Origin: Toxorhynchites rutilus septentrionalis
Taxonomy: Eukaryota > Arthropoda > Insecta > Diptera > Culicidae
Length of the DNA stretch: 64,000 nt
NCBI RefSeq assembly: GCF_029784135.1
Contig: NC_073745.1
Location: forward strand, 102,008,125 to 102,072,124
Direction of reading: 5' to 3'
How positions within the stretch are numbered: position 1 is the first letter of the stretch; each line of letters opens with the position of its first letter. Shown here piece after piece: positions 43,094-54,074 of this stretch. The position numbers were made by a program, and so were the translations under genes. The notes beneath the pieces are model-generated. The model was not told the origin of the DNA. It saw nothing but the letters and a program-made list of their open reading frames with translations, and made no database searches.

Positions 43094-45345
43094 CTTGAGA
43101 CACGGCGAGCGCTACTCTTGGCCGAATGGTGCCTTCGGTTTCGGTTTTTTTTTCTTCCCCCCGCGATACACACCACTACTCTGTTGTTGTCTGGGCGCTT
43201 GGCGATGGGTGCGATTAGACCAACTAAACACAATCCGCACAGCCCAAAGCACTCAAAGCACAACGTCCGCCTGTTAACGTCGGTATTGGCCGCTTTTGCT
43301 TCGCTATTTCTCACTCCCCAAATGGGCACCCCGCGCTCTACTTCTTCTCTCGGTGTGTTTGCTTGTTGCGTTACTGTTGCTGCTGCTGCCGTGTTCAATT
43401 GATAGCAACTATTTGTTGTTGTTTTTTTCTTGCTCTCTTCCGACGACGACGACGACGTTCAACTCGCAGACAACTGTGTGTGCTATGGCGGTCGGCCGCT
43501 GAGAGGGCGCTACTCTGTGGCCGCGGTGCGGTCGGTGTTTCGCTGCCTTTTTTGCCACGTAAAAATTCAATGAAATATTTTTATATCTACTTGCTCGGCA
43601 CTGTATGGGTATGAATCGTCGTAGTACACACACAACGATACTGTATCACCGTTTAACTACACTCACACATTCACGCACGTTTTGTGTATCAATTTGCCTT
43701 CAACTTTTTTTTTCCTATTCTTTCCCGATCACTCACGATTTTTCGACAAAGGCTTTCCCTCTCTTTCCTGCTCGCAATCTGCAAATGGTAAATGATTTTC
43801 TTAATCTTACTTTTTGCCTGAAGACGTGCGCCTGTGTGTGCGTGTGCGAGCCATCCGAATTGTGTGAGTGTATATGGGGGGCTAACCAACCAGGTGGTGG
43901 TGTGTTGTACATTCAGATGAAAGGAAAACTATTTTTTCGCCTGCAATCTGCTAATACTTTGTTCGGCAGGAGTTTTTCCTCGTTTTGGCGAATATTTTTT
44001 ACAAAAAATCTTTATGCAATTCGCGTCCAGCGAAGGATCATTTCCCCTTCACCACCATGCGCAACCATGAGTCCATATAGATGTGTGAGAATCACGAGCA
44101 CGACAGCAAAACGATCGACGAATCGAATGATTTCCTTGCTCTACCTTGTTCTACCTTGTTCTACCGATTAAAATAGGGGGTAGCTTCCAAGGATCCCGCA
44201 CGATCCGCTGACACTAGAGCATGTACACATATGGTGAAAATTTTTCCTTTTAACGTGAATCAACATCTTAATTTCACCTTCTTTGTATCTGCTCTTTTTT
44301 ATTTCTTCACCCCTTTTTGGGCTCACTTGTCACACTTATTGCCTGCTCGCTCATGATTGATTATACACACACGCAGACCCACACGCACACACATTCGCAC
44401 GTATACAGAAAATTCGGATTCCAGCCCTTCTCCCGCTGCAGAAAACGGTAATTCTTTAATATTTTTACCCTCAATGCAAATGTCCCTCGAAATATGTACT
44501 GATTTACCCCAAACCCGGAAAACAAGATTGAACGAAATCTTACTTTTCGCTTGCTGATACCGACCACTAAGCAATCTGTTGCTAGGTAGAGGAAAAAAGT
44601 ACGTTTTTCAGCAACTTATAAAATATTGTTGGGAAATTCCACCGAACAGTTTCTTTTTCCTTCTTATGCTCTCCTCTCACACACTAATGCACAGTTCGCT
44701 CACTCATCCAGAGCCAGCCTTGGACTCGTTTTTTTTTGTATCTCTTTTTCTTGCAACTTTAGGAGTACAAAAAATGTGCACAGCACTTTTAACACACTTT
44801 TTTTTAGAAAACTTGGCAAGTGTTTTTCTTTTTTTTCCTCGAAATTCGCAATTCACCGGAATTTTATGAAACTATAGCAAACCGTAGATGTCGATCTGCT
44901 GCAACTGTATTCTTCACCACGGGATGATGACGGAATTTATTCTCTCTACACTCTATGGTTTATCAATAAAGTAACATAAAACTATAATCATATACCGATT
45001 GATTGCTGGCTTGGCCGGAGAAAACAAACACGGAAAGGGATACTCTACTGTTTTTTTTTGGATGGAAAATCATAAAAAAATAATACAAAAAGAGAGAGTC
45101 GCGTATTTTATCCCTAGTCTTCTTTTGCACGGAGCAATTTTTCTTCTTCTTCACGGCTTCACTTCTGGCACGCGCAGCGAGACCCAGTTCCTTTTCCCGC
45201 ACTCCACACACTGCGACTAATTTACGAACGGCACATCGCAACAGCGACTCGGCGAAGGTAAAGCACGAGGCGCGCCCGAAGCGGGCCCCGAACGGTAGCC
45301 GAGCGGCTGTCACTCAGGCGCACCGCATTGACAGTTACCGGAGGT
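43094..45345 (-). promoter_or_regulatory. ELL 5' UTR and candidate promoter region
   Basis: Sequence upstream of ELL on the minus strand. It is repeat-poor and CpG-containing, with simple repeats (CGACGACGACGACG near 43442, CACACACGC-type near 44390, GTTGTTGTTT near 43416). The most CpG-dense part is about 45165-45345, where the minus strand reads GCGGTGCGCCTGAGTGACAG near 45325; I regard this as the likeliest start region. No canonical TATA box is evident there. A 5' UTR intron is possible. Open frames here (up to 188 aa, both strands) lack family motifs. Confidence 0.45.
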
Positions 45346-46060
45346 ATGCTATTATTTACGTTTCTACACACAATACTCACACATAAAAATATGAAATTTA
45401 GGGCTGATTTTATGAAATTTTGATGAATTTTGCTGATATAAATTCCTTTTCAGGATTTTTTCTTGTACCAAAGCGAATCGGCGATTAAATTAATTTGAAA
45501 GTGATAACTATATACGTTCGTGAATCTAAAAAGTTCGTGAACGCATAATTTTGCAAATTATCGACCAATACTAGTGCGAGGACCTTAACAACATACATTC
45601 AACGCTGTTTAATATGTTGATTCAGGTAGACGTCAGCTACCTGTCAGCTGATGATGGGGTACATAAATAACGAGTGAAGATGATTCATTATTTTGATTGT
45701 TTGCTTTCGATGGTGATGATAACAAAACTGTTGATTTGCTGGAATAACTCATTCGTAATTTGGATTTCCCCATTTCAATGGCATATGGAAATGTTTTCAT
45801 AAATATTTGCTAAATTTGACAGCGGTATGTAATTCCGGATAGGGCGGCCAGTAGTCAAGCGTAGATGTAAACATACACTGAAGGAAAGAAGTAGAGATAT
45901 GCCATCTGCTCATGAGCTGTTCCGAAGAATCGACTCTTTGGAGGGAGTTGACACGGAACAGCTCGCAAAAAAAAAACAAACAGCTTTTCAGCTCACTTCG
46001 CAGAATGAACACGTTTTTAAAATTAAAATTATGAATCAAAATTAACTTCTACATATCAAA
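45346..46060. other. Intergenic; left part of an interrupted repeat
   Basis: About 45950-46060 (CAGCTTTTCAGCTC, AATGAACACGTTTTTAAAAT) matches the interior of the TTAA-site MITE at about 49700-49780 and is continued at 48533-48620 after the TTA-site elements. The rest is AT-rich and unassigned. Confidence 0.5.
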
Positions 46061-46063
46061 TTA

Positions 46064-46499
46064 GAGCCCCCGCATACTACAGACTTTCTGTCAACCAACA
46101 GTTTGGTCGGGTCGGCCTTGCAAAAACCGACCCAACTGAATCGGCGTAATCAAGACGGGTCTATGGTACTAGGTGAGGCCGTTTCGTCACTAAGTTGGTT
46201 AGGGGAGCGGTATATGAAAACAGCACGGAAGAAAGTAGAAGGGGAATTATTTGCTTGTAGCGTGAAAGAGACAGACTGATCACGAGCGACCTTCGGCAAT
46301 AGCGTATTGTGTTTTGTTTACAAACAAAACACAGTAGACTTCCAAGATGGCTGAAGAGTGGTTTTAGCAAGATGGCCCACCTTAGTATATACTTCTAGGC
46401 GCCGTGGGCGTAATGTGCGCACATGCATACCTCTCTGTACTGATTAAGAAGCCGACCAAACTATCGGCCGACAAATCAGTCTGTAGTTTGCGGGGGCTC
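46064..46499. mobile_element. TTA-site MITE, TIR GAGCCCCCGCA
   Basis: A 436-bp element with GAGCCCCCGCATACTACAGA at the left and the complement of GAGCCCCCGCAAACTACAGA at the right. TTA lies on both sides (46061-46063, 46500-46502), fitting a PIF/Harbinger-type 3-bp target. No transposase. It directly abuts the next TTA-site element. Confidence 0.75.
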
Positions 46500-46502
46500 T
46501 TA

Positions 46503-48529
46503 AGCGGCCCTTACACGATCAGTAGCAACGACATTATCAGTAATGGCAATACTAGCAAGACACACTCCATTCGGCATCATCATTATTCTTCAACCCTACA
46601 CGATAATTTTTATTACTTCGAGGAATGCAGCAACTCTACCCAGCAAACATTAAATCGTATAATTTTGCACGTGCCAAGTCTTACAAGAAATCCGAATAAA
46701 TCATAATCGCATATAATATCAATCAAAGTATGTATCGTGTATATTGGAAATCGCATAAAATGTAAAAACTCGATTTCATATACCATTATCAAATTAAGTC
46801 GCATATCAGTATAATAAACATCAATTTTATGATGTACATTGTCGTAAAATATATTTAATCCGCATCATATGCATATATTACGTTGACGCAGTTTGTGGGT
46901 CGTATAATCGTATAATTTAAATCGATTCAGTACTGTAGTAAATCGTGTTGCATGCTGAAGAAAATCATGAAACAGTAAATCATATTAGATCCTAATAAAG
47001 AACATATTACATCGTATTGAAATGTCAATGAAATGCTGATGCACTCGAAAGTTTTAACCGCTGTTGAATTAAATTTCAGATAGCCGCGCGAGATAGCTGG
47101 TGGATGATAATCCAGACGACCGGAGTTCGAACCCACATCGGAGCAGTTTTCACCAAACATCAATCTGTGCCATTTTAAACATTCATATTCCACTCCCAAC
47201 ACAAGTCAATCAAACAATTATTATTTCTAGAAACATAAATACTCATATATGAAAATGGCGATTCGTGAGGCTATAATAAACATTTCACGAAAATATTTTG
47301 CGCCATTTGTTTTTTTTTCATGTCTGTAATAAATCGTATATGAGTATGCATATTCATCCAAACAAATTCGGTAAGCATTTGCCATGTATGTATATGGCCT
47401 CCACTTTTGCATGCATATGCCAGTTAGGCGCATTATATGCCAACCAAATTTTAGGGCATATGATGTTATATATACGCTTGTTATGCGATTTAATGTTTGC
47501 TGGGTAGCCTTCATAGTCGTAAGAGAAATATACCCATTTTCGAAATGAAAACTATCAATGAAAATCAATTTTATTGTATCATTTAAATATCCACATCAAT
47601 AATTTGAAAGGTTTTCTGCAAACAATGAAAAAATCTAGAACGAAAGTTGTTCCTAATAATGGTTTCTAATTATGATTTCAACAATTTGATCTGTTAATAT
47701 AATGTATTTCAGTGATGGATGAAGAAGATTCAAAACAATATGTTATGAGCATTCGAAAACCATTTTGAAATTCTTTTCATTGATCTATTCACAATTTAAA
47801 ACTGTATTTTTCAATAGTAATCTCAATAGCTTATGCTTGATTCATTACCATTTAATACCTTCGTAGATGTCGACATCGTATCTCACCCGTATGCTTCACC
47901 CACTCATTTGGGAAAAAGATGTCGACACTGCACCGTCGCTATCGCGAATTACCATTTTAAGCTTCGTGCTCCATCGTTGTGAAGTGAAAATGATAACGGG
48001 TTTTCAGGTAGAAGAAACAAACAAAATCAAAAAGTATAAATGAAAATCTTTTTTTTTTTTCGCATCAAATATGTTGCTTTATGTAATAGAGCAACAGGTT
48101 TTCTGTAAAAATCTTGAGCTAAAACTAATTCTGGTGGTCATTTTATTTTATACTAATGAGTTTTAGTAGGGATTTTAGAAAAATTATAGAAAATTGATCA
48201 AGTAAGGTTCAGTGCTACGTGTTTTATGCATTCAAGTAACAGCAAATAATAACTTTCATTCAAATTTTAAGAATTTTAAATTGCTTTGGGCCCACTAATC
48301 TGATGAGAGTAAATTGGCTCACAAACATAGATTTTGACACAAGATGTCGCACAGTATCCACCTCGAATGATAGTGTCCCTGCTCTATTACAGTAATGATG
48401 GATCGAGATCAGAAAATCCGGATTTGCATCATTATTGCCCTTCATATCAATTTTGTCAACCTTACACGATCATTGTTATTGCCATTCTGATGGAGTAATG
48501 TCATTATTATTTATCGTGTAAGGGACTCT
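46503..48529. mobile_element. TTA-site element, TIR AGCGGCCCTTACACG
   Basis: A 2.0 kb element, about 1.16 kb without the nested MITE at 46639-47504. Left AGCGGCCCTTACACGATCAG and right complement of AGAGTCCCTTACACGATAAA, with similarity continuing (ACGACATTATCAGTAATGGC against ATGACATTACT...AATGGC). TTA flanks at 46500-46502 and 48530-48532. The DNA outside (45950-46060 plus 48533-48620) rejoins into one repeat whose uninterrupted relative is at 49726-49870, so the insertion is directly supported. No transposase ORF. Confidence 0.7.
46639..47504. mobile_element. TA-site MITE, TIR CCCAGCAAACATTAAATCG
   Basis: An 866-bp element with 19-bp perfect inverted ends CCCAGCAAACATTAAATCG and TA on both sides (46637-46638, 47505-47506). 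The interior at about 47079-47145 carries a tRNA-like segment (AGCCGCGCGAGATAGCTGG, then GGAGTTCGAACCC). No transposase frame. It lies inside the TTA-site element and preserves the empty site for the mariner found in the second copy (52986-55508). Confidence 0.85.
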
Positions 48530-48622
48530 TTAGTATTTTATTTAAATGAAAAACACTTTGTTTGTAGGCGGTAAAAAAATAAGGAAATTGTTTTTGAAAA
48601 CTACTTTATATTATAATGAAAA

Positions 48623-48968
48623 GGGGGTGTATGCCATTTCCGGCCAATCGGGGGTAGATTCAGTTCTACTAGGGGAGGGTCGCCCTGACCCAACATTCTA
48701 AACTGCATCGGAAATTTATCGCATAAGATTCTTGTTTTTTGGCAACACCAGTATTGAAATGTATAGTATAACTCTTTAAATATGTTTTCTACCGGTCGGC
48801 GTGGTTTATGAGTGTTAAAAAAAGGCGAAACAGAGACCTAATCAGAAGTCCCTTTTTTCGACACTTTCAAAAATGGTGATCCTTAACCGATCCACCCATG
48901 GTCCTGTTTCGACCCTCTGTTTTTGCAGCGAATCTGCTTCCGATTGGCCGGGAATAGCATACACCCCC
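48623..48968. mobile_element. MITE, TIR GGGGGTGTATGC
   Basis: A 346-bp element with about 39-bp inverted ends: GGGGGTGTATGCCATTTCCG at the left against GGGGGTGTATGCTATTCCCG in complement at the right, both followed by GCCAATCGG and GATTC. The flanking duplication is unclear (AA at most). No coding potential. Confidence 0.7.
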
Positions 48969-49288
48969 AATTGTATAGGTAATAGGTGAAAATAATTGAC
49001 GAGTGGAAAAGAAATATCAACGTGTTTTGACTTCCGGTTGCGACTACAAACAAGGGGAAACTCCTACGATATGGCTAGTAGGAGAAAATGCTCTAACAGC
49101 GGAAGTCGATTGTTGTATTCCGATTCCATTTCGAGAACGAAAATGATGGCTTCCGGTTCATTGAAAACGACTCTAGTGGACCGGAAATGGAGTTTGTGAA
49201 CTGGAGGAAAACAAAGAAAGAGAGACGATGATCGTGTCAAAGCGAAATGGTGGTAGTTAAAGAGCACATGCACAAACATAAACAGAAA

Positions 49289-49418
49289 CGGAAACAAACG
49301 CTCAACGCTCAATGCTCATCGCTTAACGCTTAATGCTTAATGCTTAACGCTTAACGCTCAAACTCAACACTTAACGCTTAACACACTTAACGCTTAACGA
49401 TTAACGCTTAATGCTTAA
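49289..49418. repeat. CGCTTAA heptamer satellite, left part
   Basis: About 18 degenerate copies of CGCTTAA/TGCTTAA/CGCTCAA. It continues at 50041-50098 on the far side of an inserted MITE. The array is full of TTAA sites. Confidence 0.85.
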
Positions 49419-50040
49419 AGGTGGAAACAGAATGCCGCGTTGTGCGTTGCTTCTCGTCAGCTGTCATTGCTTGCGTTTTGTGCCAAAACATTCGCCCGAC
49501 GCAATCTGTTGATTTGCAGTCACAATCTAGCATTCGCGTCACCTCTTTTCATGTAAAAAAAACAAAATAAAATTCGTGTGAAAATCTTGTTCTTGTTGTG
49601 TCCACGGATCAGTTGAATGTTTTTGAAAACAACACATTGACATATCCGCGCTGGCGGCATTGAGATTTGTTCACTAGTTTAGGGGAGAGTGAAAGAATAG
49701 CTGATTTTCAGACGGATTGAACACGTTTTCAAAATTAAAATTATGAATGAAAATTAGCTTTTCTAATCAAAATAGTATTCTAGTTAAATGAAAAACATTT
49801 TTGTTTGCAGGTGGTGAAAAAGTCTCATACGATTTTTTTATGAAGACAAGTCTATATTATGATGAAAAAATTCAGCAACAATGTTGGATTTGTTTAGCCA
49901 TATGGTTGAATGAAAGTCAGAAATACGCAATGACGCAACGCACTATTGTGTTCGACTAAATGGAAACACACATATTTAAAATGAAGTGAAAAATCACAAT
50001 TGTCGCAACGCGAAGCTTAGCGCGGTATTCTGGTCCCACC
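49419..50040. mobile_element. TTAA-site MITE in the heptamer satellite
   Basis: A 622-bp element with AGGTGGAAACAGAATGCCGC at the left and the complement of GGTGGGACCAGAATACCGCG at the right. TTAA lies on both sides (49415-49418, 50041-50044), the target of piggyBac-type transposases. The interior (about 49700-49870) is related to the interrupted repeat at 45950-46060 plus 48533-48620. No transposase. Confidence 0.75.
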
Positions 50041-50098
50041 TTAACGCTGAAAGCTTAACGTTTAACACTTAATGATTAACGTTTAACGCTCAACACTC
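50041..50098. repeat. CGCTTAA heptamer satellite, right part
   Basis: Copies of AACGCTGAAAGCTTAACG and TTTAACACTTAATGA continue the array from 49289-49418. A few further relics (TTCAACGCTAAACG) follow near 50110. Confidence 0.75.
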
Positions 50099-50731
50099 AT
50101 ATTCCGTACAAGTTCAACGCTAAACGATCAGCGAAAACACAAAACGGCGTCAAAACGCTAGAATAAAGGGAGCAGGAAAAAGGCCTTGGAAATTGAAATT
50201 GTCAGTCTTGTCACGCCTTTCATTTGACACCATTAAAAATTCGGTAGGTAGTGCCATACCAAAGATCTCGGGGGAGGTCGATTCTTGGCCACCGGTCGGA
50301 TTTGGACCACCTTCCTCGATACATTTCACTGCCGAAGTCGCCAAAAACAAGAATTTTGTGTGATGAATTGCCATCCTTTACCATCAATCGATTACACTCT
50401 TAACTGGTTGATGTTGAATTTTATGCTTTGATTTTCACTAACAAGCAATGATCTTCAATTTCAACGTTACGAATATCATGATGAAAATGAAGATGCAAAT
50501 GAAAAATGAACTTCATGGCAAGCTGATGTTGATGTTCTTTCCACTGGTGTTCATTGATAGTGTTGTTTCATATTTATCATCTTTCGCTTGAGCAGTAGGT
50601 TATCAATACAAGACAGGCTGAAATTCGCCGTATTTGAATGTCGTGAACGTGAATATTTTCTGCACTGCTCGACGGCGCCTCGGCATGTCGAATTAAATGT
50701 AACTTACTGTATTTCGTTTATGCAACATTAA
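50099..50731. other. Noncoding, nothing recognised
   Basis: A 74-aa minus-strand frame at 50150-50374 has fair composition but no motif I recognise. It may be a retroelement gag scrap. Otherwise nothing. Confidence 0.3.
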
Positions 50732-50835
50732 GGTGAAGGTGGAAGCTAGCCACAAAGGCCCTCATTTCCTTCATCTCCCTCCGTCACCCTCGCCCGAAAA
50801 TCAATAATTTTGCGAAACAATGTGAAGAAAATGAT
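50732..50835 (+). repeat. AAGGTGAAGGTGGAAGCTAG inverted arm (left)
   Basis: About 100 bp beginning AAGGTGAAGGTGGAAGCTAG and running through CCCGAAAATCAATAATTTTG. The reverse complement lies at 56080-56176. The two face inward 5.4 kb apart and may be the ends of one large element or two separate copies. Confidence 0.7.
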
Positions 50836-51380
50836 CGTTTTCGCACACTTCCCATCAAGTAATATCAACCAAACTCTGATCGATTACTCACAAGATATTA
50901 AATTTTCATCTGCTGTCGCAGGCAGCTTGGTTTTGATGTCTCTGTTAGGGAACCGCCGCATATGTCGTCAATTTCGACCAATTTGAAGTGGATATTTCCG
51001 TTAGGATAGGGGTTGAGATTTTTCAACTGTTCGATAGTTAGTTTCATGACATATATTATTTTATTCAATATAAAAAATTGTTATGGAGTGCCGAAATCGA
51101 TTGACGCGAAAATTTCATCAATCCATCATGAACTGACTGAGCAATAAGCGTTTGAAATTGAACAATTTTCCCGATGTGCTCGATTTTCGATTTTCAATTT
51201 GTACCCCAATATGTTCCCGAAAGACGTAATCCTACGTCAAAACCACTCAATAAAATGTTATTCCTGAGTCATAGCGTTTCATGTCATGAAAATCAATAGA
51301 ATAACAATGTAAGTTTTAGCAACTTAAACATTGGTTAAGCAAATTGTATTGCAGAGCACGGAACACTGCCACGGCTGCCT

Positions 51381-51940
51381 ATGCTTTCAAAAACAGTAAA
51401 CGGAGAAGTATTACATTCAATCAAAATGCCGCGGCCAGCGAAGAGAAGGGTTAAGGCTCTCCAACGTGAATATGTGAAAACAATACGATCAACGATGGAA
51501 AATATTAAGGAATTATTGACATCGAGTTACTATGCGGAAGAACTTCTTCTTCTTCTTCTTCAATGGCACTAACGTTCCTAGAGGAACTTCGCCGTCTCAA
51601 CGTAGTATTACTCGCGTCATTTTTATTAGTACTTAGTTGATATTTCTATGCCGAATAACACGCCTTGAATGCATTCTGAGTGGCAAGCTCTAGGAATACG
51701 CGTGATCACAGTGCAAGTCGGAGGAAATTTCTTTGACGAAAAATTCCCCCGACCAGAACGGGAATCGAACCCGAACACCCGGCATGTTAGTTATGACGCT
51801 AACCACTCGGCCAAGGGAGCACCCGGAAGAACTTGTTAATACCAAAAGAGCCCAAATTCGCAAGTGTTATAAATTTGCTCATGTTATAATCAGAGTTGTA
51901 CTTCATATACAAATGCACCTTCCCTACGGAGTGGTCCCCA
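51381..51940 (+). pseudogene. Unknown basic ORF split by a SINE
   Basis: A plus-strand frame opens at 51381 (or the Met at 51426) and reads KMPRPAKRRVKALQREYVKT then a charged helical stretch ending YYAEEL. The SINE at 51546-51823 then interrupts it. Removing the SINE and one TSD copy, the frame continues VNTKRAQIRKCYKFAHVIIR for about 30 codons. The joined product is short, basic and unassigned. It may be a gag-like or host fragment; coding status is uncertain. Confidence 0.3.
51546..51823 (-). mobile_element. tRNA-derived SINE, reverse copy with 11-bp TSD
   Basis: Reverse copy of the SINE at 18479-18749, 278 bp. The tail (TTC)n is at the left and the tRNA-like head at the right, with B box complement GGAATCGAACC near 51762 and A box complement near 51800. 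Target duplication CGGAAGAACTT at 51535-51545 and 51824-51834. High identity to the other copy suggests recent activity. Confidence 0.9.
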
Positions 51941-52349
51941 TGGCCTAGTGGTAAGCGTTGCGCTTGTCAAGATGGGGGCTTCGGGTTCGATTCCCATTCG
52001 GGTCAGAAATTCTACCGTCATAGATCGTTTTTCTGGCTTGCACTGGTAAAGGGGGACTGTCTAGGGTGTGGTGGGATGAGCATTGGGCATTGCTAGTCCT
52101 CAAGAAAAGCCACAAAAACCCGGAAACAGCTCCTCTAAGCGAATTGACGTCGCTATAAGCGTCTTTGCCCAGTCTACCACCAGGACTGGGACATAAAGCA
52201 GCAGTATCACGATGGTCCTCCTGCGAGATAGCGGTGTTGATCGCAGGCCTTGCAAGCCGCACCACTAAAAACACCAAGCAACGAACGATACACAAGCGAA
52301 TTGTGAATCAAGCCATGTTGTAAAGACGTTAAGCCAAAATAAATAAATA
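51933..52349 (+). mobile_element. Second tRNA-derived SINE family
   Basis: About 417 bp. The head has A box TGGCCTAGTGGTAAGCG (51951) and B box GGTTCGATTCC (51982), the body is unrelated to the 18479 family, and the tail is (AAAT)n near 52337-52349. No clear target duplication. Not a tRNA gene: the anticodon region does not fold and there is a long body. Confidence 0.8.
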
Positions 52350-52985
52350 GGGAGAATTTTTGCTACTACCGAAATGTGTTCCCTATCAGAGACATCAAAA
52401 CCAAGGTGCCCGAGGAAAATCAGCATTGCAATATATGCAAATCGGGAGCATTTTTATATTGCACCCTACTTGCTATATAAAAATTCCCTCGAGTGATACG
52501 ATTAATTCTAGCAAATAAAATTTAAATTTGGAACTTTAATTTGCTTCGTGAAATTCCATATCAATGGCCGATCGTGCATTGTGAAAAATTTAGCACAAGT
52601 GAAATTGTAAAATTTTATATGGTAGGAGTAGTGTTAAAATGACTCGATATATGAAACGATTTATTTCAATTTTCATAAATAAACACCAAGGTATGTTCCC
52701 GCTCGAGAACGTCGTTCGATTTAAGCTGTCTGTTTTGTTGTGTTCATTTTCACCCAAGGAAAGTTCATGCGGCGAGAAAAAATTGGAAAAGTGAAGAAAT
52801 ATTCGAAAAAGTGATTTCCCATATGCTCTACAATACCTAATACCGGGATTTAGTATTAGTTGTTGTTAGTTCAATTAAAATTTCCATTGGGTTGAATAAA
52901 CACCCAGAAAATAAAAATTATAAAAGAAAATTACCTTTTCCATATCAAATATGTTTTCTATATATTAAAGTAACATGTTTTTACC
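52350..52985. other. Noncoding, repeat relic
   Basis: About 52355-52460 is a relative of the 22055-22250 repeat (CATCAAAACCAAGGTGCC). The remainder is AT-rich with nothing recognised. Confidence 0.4.
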
Positions 52986-53372
52986 CAGCAAAAATTAAAT
53001 CGTATAATTTTGCACGTGCTAAGTCTTACAAGAAATCAGAATAAATCATAATCGCATATAATATCAATCAAAGTATGTATCGTGTATATTTGAAATCGCA
53101 TAAAATGTAAAAACTCGATTTTATATATCATTATCAAATTAAGTCGCAATTCGGTATAATAAACATCAGTTTTATGATGTACATTGTCATAAAATATATT
53201 TAATCCGCATCATATGCGTATATTACGCTGATGCAGTTTGTGTGTCGTATAAGCGTATAATCCAGTACTGCAGTAAATCGTGTTGCATGCTGAAGATAAT
53301 CATGAAACAGTAAATCATATTAGATCCTAATAAAGAACATATTACATCATATTGAAATGTCAATGAAATGCT

Positions 53373-53872
53373 TTAACATTGACAAGTTTCATTTCATAAC
53401 AGCAATGTCTGAACACATTACAAAAATGAACTTCTGAATATCAGCACTCGAAATTGCTGATGTTCGATGAAAGTAACAACGACAAACATCCCTTCTAACA
53501 AAACATGCAGCAAAACGAAGTGAACTACGCCATTGAACGCCAATCCTAGATATATACCACATCGAATTTGGCACACTGCATCGCATCGCTTTGCAAGATT
53601 GCCAGATTAGTTTATTATATTCATTATAATAGTGATCAGAATTTAGTTGGATATGATTGAGAAAACATATTGTACAGTGAAAATTGTAATAAAAATAATT
53701 TAAAATTGAGATGGTTTCATTGATATTCATGTATTTTTTATTATTCCAGTTCAATGATATTATATGATAGGGAAATCAAAGATCCTTTTCTTAAATAATA
53801 AAATCGGCAACCAGGAATGACTGATCCTACTGCATAGAATGTATTAGGTTATATCATATCGAATCATATGTG
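53373..53872. other. 500-bp segment private to this MITE copy
   Basis: Copy 1 joins ATGAAATGCTGATGCACTCG to AAAGTTTTAACCGCTGTTG; here 500 bp lie between. It includes a 121-aa minus-strand frame (53389-53754) with CFVRRDVCRCYFHRTSAISS, without a family I recognise. It may be ancestral interior of a larger autonomous element, or an acquired fragment. Confidence 0.5.
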
Positions 53873-54074
53873 CGAGTTTTAACCGCTGTTGAATTAAATT
53901 TCAGATAGCCGCGCGAGATAGCTGGTGGATGATAATCCAGACGACCGGAGTTCGAACCCACATCAGAGCAGTTTTAACCAAACATCAATCTGTGCCATTT
54001 TAAACATTTATATTCCGCTCCCAACACAAGTAAATTAAATAATTATTATTTCTACAAATATAAATACTCATATA

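Noticed and set aside
43605..44171. 188-aa plus-strand gene upstream of ELL
   Set aside because: No motifs, poor composition, and it lies in the probable ELL 5' UTR/promoter on the opposite strand.
44963..45313. 116-aa minus-strand protein
   Set aside because: Begins in the CpG-rich ELL upstream region; best read as 5' UTR translation.
51949..51995. tRNA gene on the plus strand
   Set aside because: It is the 5' part of a second SINE family (51933-52349); the cloverleaf does not close.
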